Shown here: positions 61,518 to 64,000 of the stretch, in pieces
How the letters are laid out: each line of letters opens with the position of its first letter
Position numbering within the stretch: position 1 is the stretch's first letter
Assembly (NCBI RefSeq): GCF_002885955.2
Contig: NZ_POQS01000005.1
Coordinates: 337,597 to 401,596, forward strand
DNA from: Achromobacter pulmonis
GTDB lineage: Bacteria; Pseudomonadota; Gammaproteobacteria; Burkholderiales; Burkholderiaceae_B
Reading direction: 5' to 3'
DNA length: 64,000 nt
The notes under the pieces: generated by a model
The model's input: the letters and a program-made list of their open reading frames with translations, nothing else
The model's database searches: none
Told to the model about the DNA's origin: nothing
Program-made: the position numbers and the translations under genes

Positions 61518-61572
61518 GCCGCCGGGCCGCCCCAATGGCGAATACCGGAGTGCGCAGCACGAAGGCTGCCCT

Positions 61573-62913
61573 ATGAGCGATGGCATGCCGCCGCAGGCGC
61601 CGTCCGGCGCTTGCGCGAAAAACGCCGGGGCAGGCGACGACAGTCCCCTGAACCCCGGCGTGGCCAGGCGCGAAGTCTGGGCCTGGGCCATGTACGACTT
61701 CGCCAATTCCGGCTACACCACCGTGATCCTCACGGCGGTGTTCAGCACTTATTTCGTCGGCGTGGTGGGCGGGCGCGCCCCGTGGGCCACGCTGGCTTGG
61801 ACCGCGGCGCTGTCGCTGTCCTATCTGCTCATCATGCTGACCATGCCCAGCCTGGGCGCCCGCGCCGACGCGCGCGCCGGCAAGCGCCGCCTGCTCTACG
61901 CGAGCACGGTGGGCTGCGTCGCGGCCACGCTGATGCTGACCCAGGCGGGTCCGGGCGACGTCTGGCTGGCGCTGGCCGCCATCGTCGTCTCCAACTACTG
62001 CTATTGCGTGGGCGAGTCGGTGGTCGCGGCCTTCCTGCCCGAACTCGCCAGGCCCTCGGCGCTGGGGCGGGTCTCGGGCTGGGGCTGGAGCTTCGGCTAT
62101 TTCGGCGGCATGCTGACGCTGGGCCTGTCGCTGCTGGTCGTGACGCAGGCCGAGGCGCGCGGCGCGGGCGCCGAGCAATTCGTGCCCTGGGTCGTCGTCG
62201 TCACCTGTACGGTGTTCGCGCTGGCGGCGCTGCCGTCTTTTTTCATGCTGCGCGAGCGCGCCCGGCCGCAGCCCGGCCAGACGCAGGCGCTGCACATGCT
62301 CAAGCGCCTGGCCTACGCCTGGCGCGAGACCGGACAGCACTTTCCCGAGTTCCGCCGGCTGCTGATGTGCATCGCCTGCTACCAGGCCGGCATCTCGGTG
62401 GTGATCACGCTGGCGGCCGTCTACGCCTCGGAAGTCATGGGCTTCACCACGCCCCAGATCATGCTGCTGGTGTTCACCGTGAACATCGGCGCGGCGGCGG
62501 GCGCGTTCTCGTTCGGCTACGTGCAGGACCGCATCGGCCACAAGCCGGCGCTGGCCATCACGCTGGCCGGCTGGATCGCGATGGTGCTGGTGGCCTACGC
62601 CGCCGTGACCGCGCCGGTGTTCTGGGTGGCCGCCACGCTGGCCGGGCTGTGCATGGGCACGACCCAGAGCGCGGGCCGGGCCATGACGGGCGCGCTCGCG
62701 CCCGCGGGCCGGCTGGCAGAGTTCTATTCGCTGTGGACCTTCGCGGTGCAGCTCGCCGCCGTGATCGGTCCGCTGACCTATGGCCTGGTGACCTGGGCCA
62801 CGCACGGCAACCATCGCCTGGCGATCCTGGTGACCGGCCTGTTCTTCGTCGGCGGCCTCATCCTGCTGGCGCGCGTGGACGTGCGCAGCGGCCTGGCGCG
62901 GCGGGGCGCCTGA
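61573..62913 (+). CDS. MFS transporter, UMF1/Atg22-like family
   Basis: A membrane protein of 446 residues with 12 segments. The start of the membrane part REVWAWAMYDFANSGYTTVILTAVFSTYFVGVV is the hallmark of the Atg22/UMF1 group (AWxxYDFANS). A Ser/Pro/Ala-rich soluble stretch of about 30 residues precedes it. Substrates of bacterial members are unknown; yeast Atg22 exports amino acids. It lies 55 bases after the HbpS-like gene and may be co-transcribed. Confidence 0.85.
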   Translation: MSDGMPPQAPSGACAKNAGAGDDSPLNPGVARREVWAWAMYDFANSGYTTVILTAVFSTYFVGVVGGRAPWATLAWTAALSLSYLLIMLTMPSLGARADARAGKRRLLYASTVGCVAATLMLTQAGPGDVWLALAAIVVSNYCYCVGESVVAAFLPELARPSALGRVSGWGWSFGYFGGMLTLGLSLLVVTQAEARGAGAEQFVPWVVVVTCTVFALAALPSFFMLRERARPQPGQTQALHMLKRLAYAWRETGQHFPEFRRLLMCIACYQAGISVVITLAAVYASEVMGFTTPQIMLLVFTVNIGAAAGAFSFGYVQDRIGHKPALAITLAGWIAMVLVAYAAVTAPVFWVAATLAGLCMGTTQSAGRAMTGALAPAGRLAEFYSLWTFAVQLAAVIGPLTYGLVTWATHGNHRLAILVTGLFFVGGLILLARVDVRSGLARRGA

Positions 62914-63166
62914 CTCGCGAAAGCGCCGCCGCGGCTGCTATCCTTATGGTCTGCCCAGCGGCGCCGCCACCATGCGGCGCCGATGCGCCAATGGCTTGTG
63001 CGGGCCGCGAGGCCTATGCCCTGCGATCCCGGCGCTCCAGGCGCCTGCGCACGCGGACTCCGGCCCGCATTTTGCGTAAGGTGCCCGTAAGAGCGTGGCG
63101 ATACGGTTGCAGGTAGGTCTGAAAAAGCGGCACAAACAACAGAATCACCGATTGGAGACAAAAATC
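62914..63166 (+). promoter_or_regulatory. Gap before acs (253 bases)
   Basis: No gene. It holds a 9-bp stem CGGCGCCGC / GCGGCGCCG (62959-62982) without T-run, which may end the MFS transcript, and acs ribosome site TTGGAGA near 63151. No convincing promoter pair could be read. Confidence 0.4.

Positions 63167-64000
<834 letters not shown>

Overview
The window is 64 kb of GC-rich chromosome from a betaproteobacterium. The gene orders (trpBA-accD, yceD-rpmF-plsX-fabHDG-acpP-fabF, rpoE-rseA-rseB-mucD-lepA-lepB-rnc-era-recO), the Bug-type tripartite tricarboxylate receptors, the many LysR regulators and a PagL-type lipid A deacylase fit the Alcaligenaceae (Bordetella/Achromobacter group) best. 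This is inferred from gene content and protein likeness; no rRNA or other marker is present. Almost all of the sequence is chromosomal core. I see no prophage, IS element, CRISPR array, tRNA or rRNA.

Layout. 1-7.9 kb: 3' part of pncB, a RidA-like gene, a repeat cluster, a flavodoxin-like gene and mtfA on the minus strand, then relA, an MHS-type transporter and argE. 8-11 kb: trpB-trpA-accD, ended by a strong terminator. 11.2-16.6 kb: accessory genes, namely an isolated pagL-like gene and a probable sugar-acid cluster (Bug receptor, UxaA/GarD-type dehydratase, DapA-like enzyme, LysR regulator). 16.7-21.9 kb: rne on the minus strand with a long structured leader, diverging from rluC and a HAD phosphatase. 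22-25.9 kb: the msrPQ methionine sulfoxide repair pair, a second repeat cluster, then amiD-like, rsmI-like and maf on the minus strand. 25.9-42 kb: a long plus-strand run carrying fatty acid synthesis, the sigma-E envelope-stress module, lepA, lepB, rnc, era and recO.

42-48.2 kb: a second accessory block with a LysR gene and, on the minus strand, a Bug receptor, an M14-type deacylase and a threonine-synthase-like PLP enzyme that look like one small catabolic operon; beside it are an MFS protein and a Tat-leader aldo/keto reductase. 48.3-52.6 kb: a BI-1/YccA protein, a small DUF2486-like gene, holC and pepA (minus strand), with lptF divergent. 52.6-58.9 kb: a LysR gene with a palindromic operator candidate, an orphan LivJ-type receptor, mmsA, a cysB-like regulator, a small DUF2325 gene behind a Fur-box-like promoter, and an NlpC/P60 lipoprotein. 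59-64 kb: prpE, a HbpS/GlcG-like gene overlapping it, an MFS protein and the 5' part of acs.

The less ordinary content is: (i) two paired REP-like clusters, both at the junction of convergent genes, one of which supplies the stop codon of msrQ; (ii) a perfect 9-bp tandem repeat just 3' of the flavodoxin-like gene; (iii) the deacylase/PLP operon of unknown substrate; (iv) the Fur-box-controlled DUF2325 gene; (v) the prpE-HbpS overlap; (vi) a RecO shorter than usual; and (vii) several clear operators and leader structures. I did not find a large, obviously new multi-gene system.
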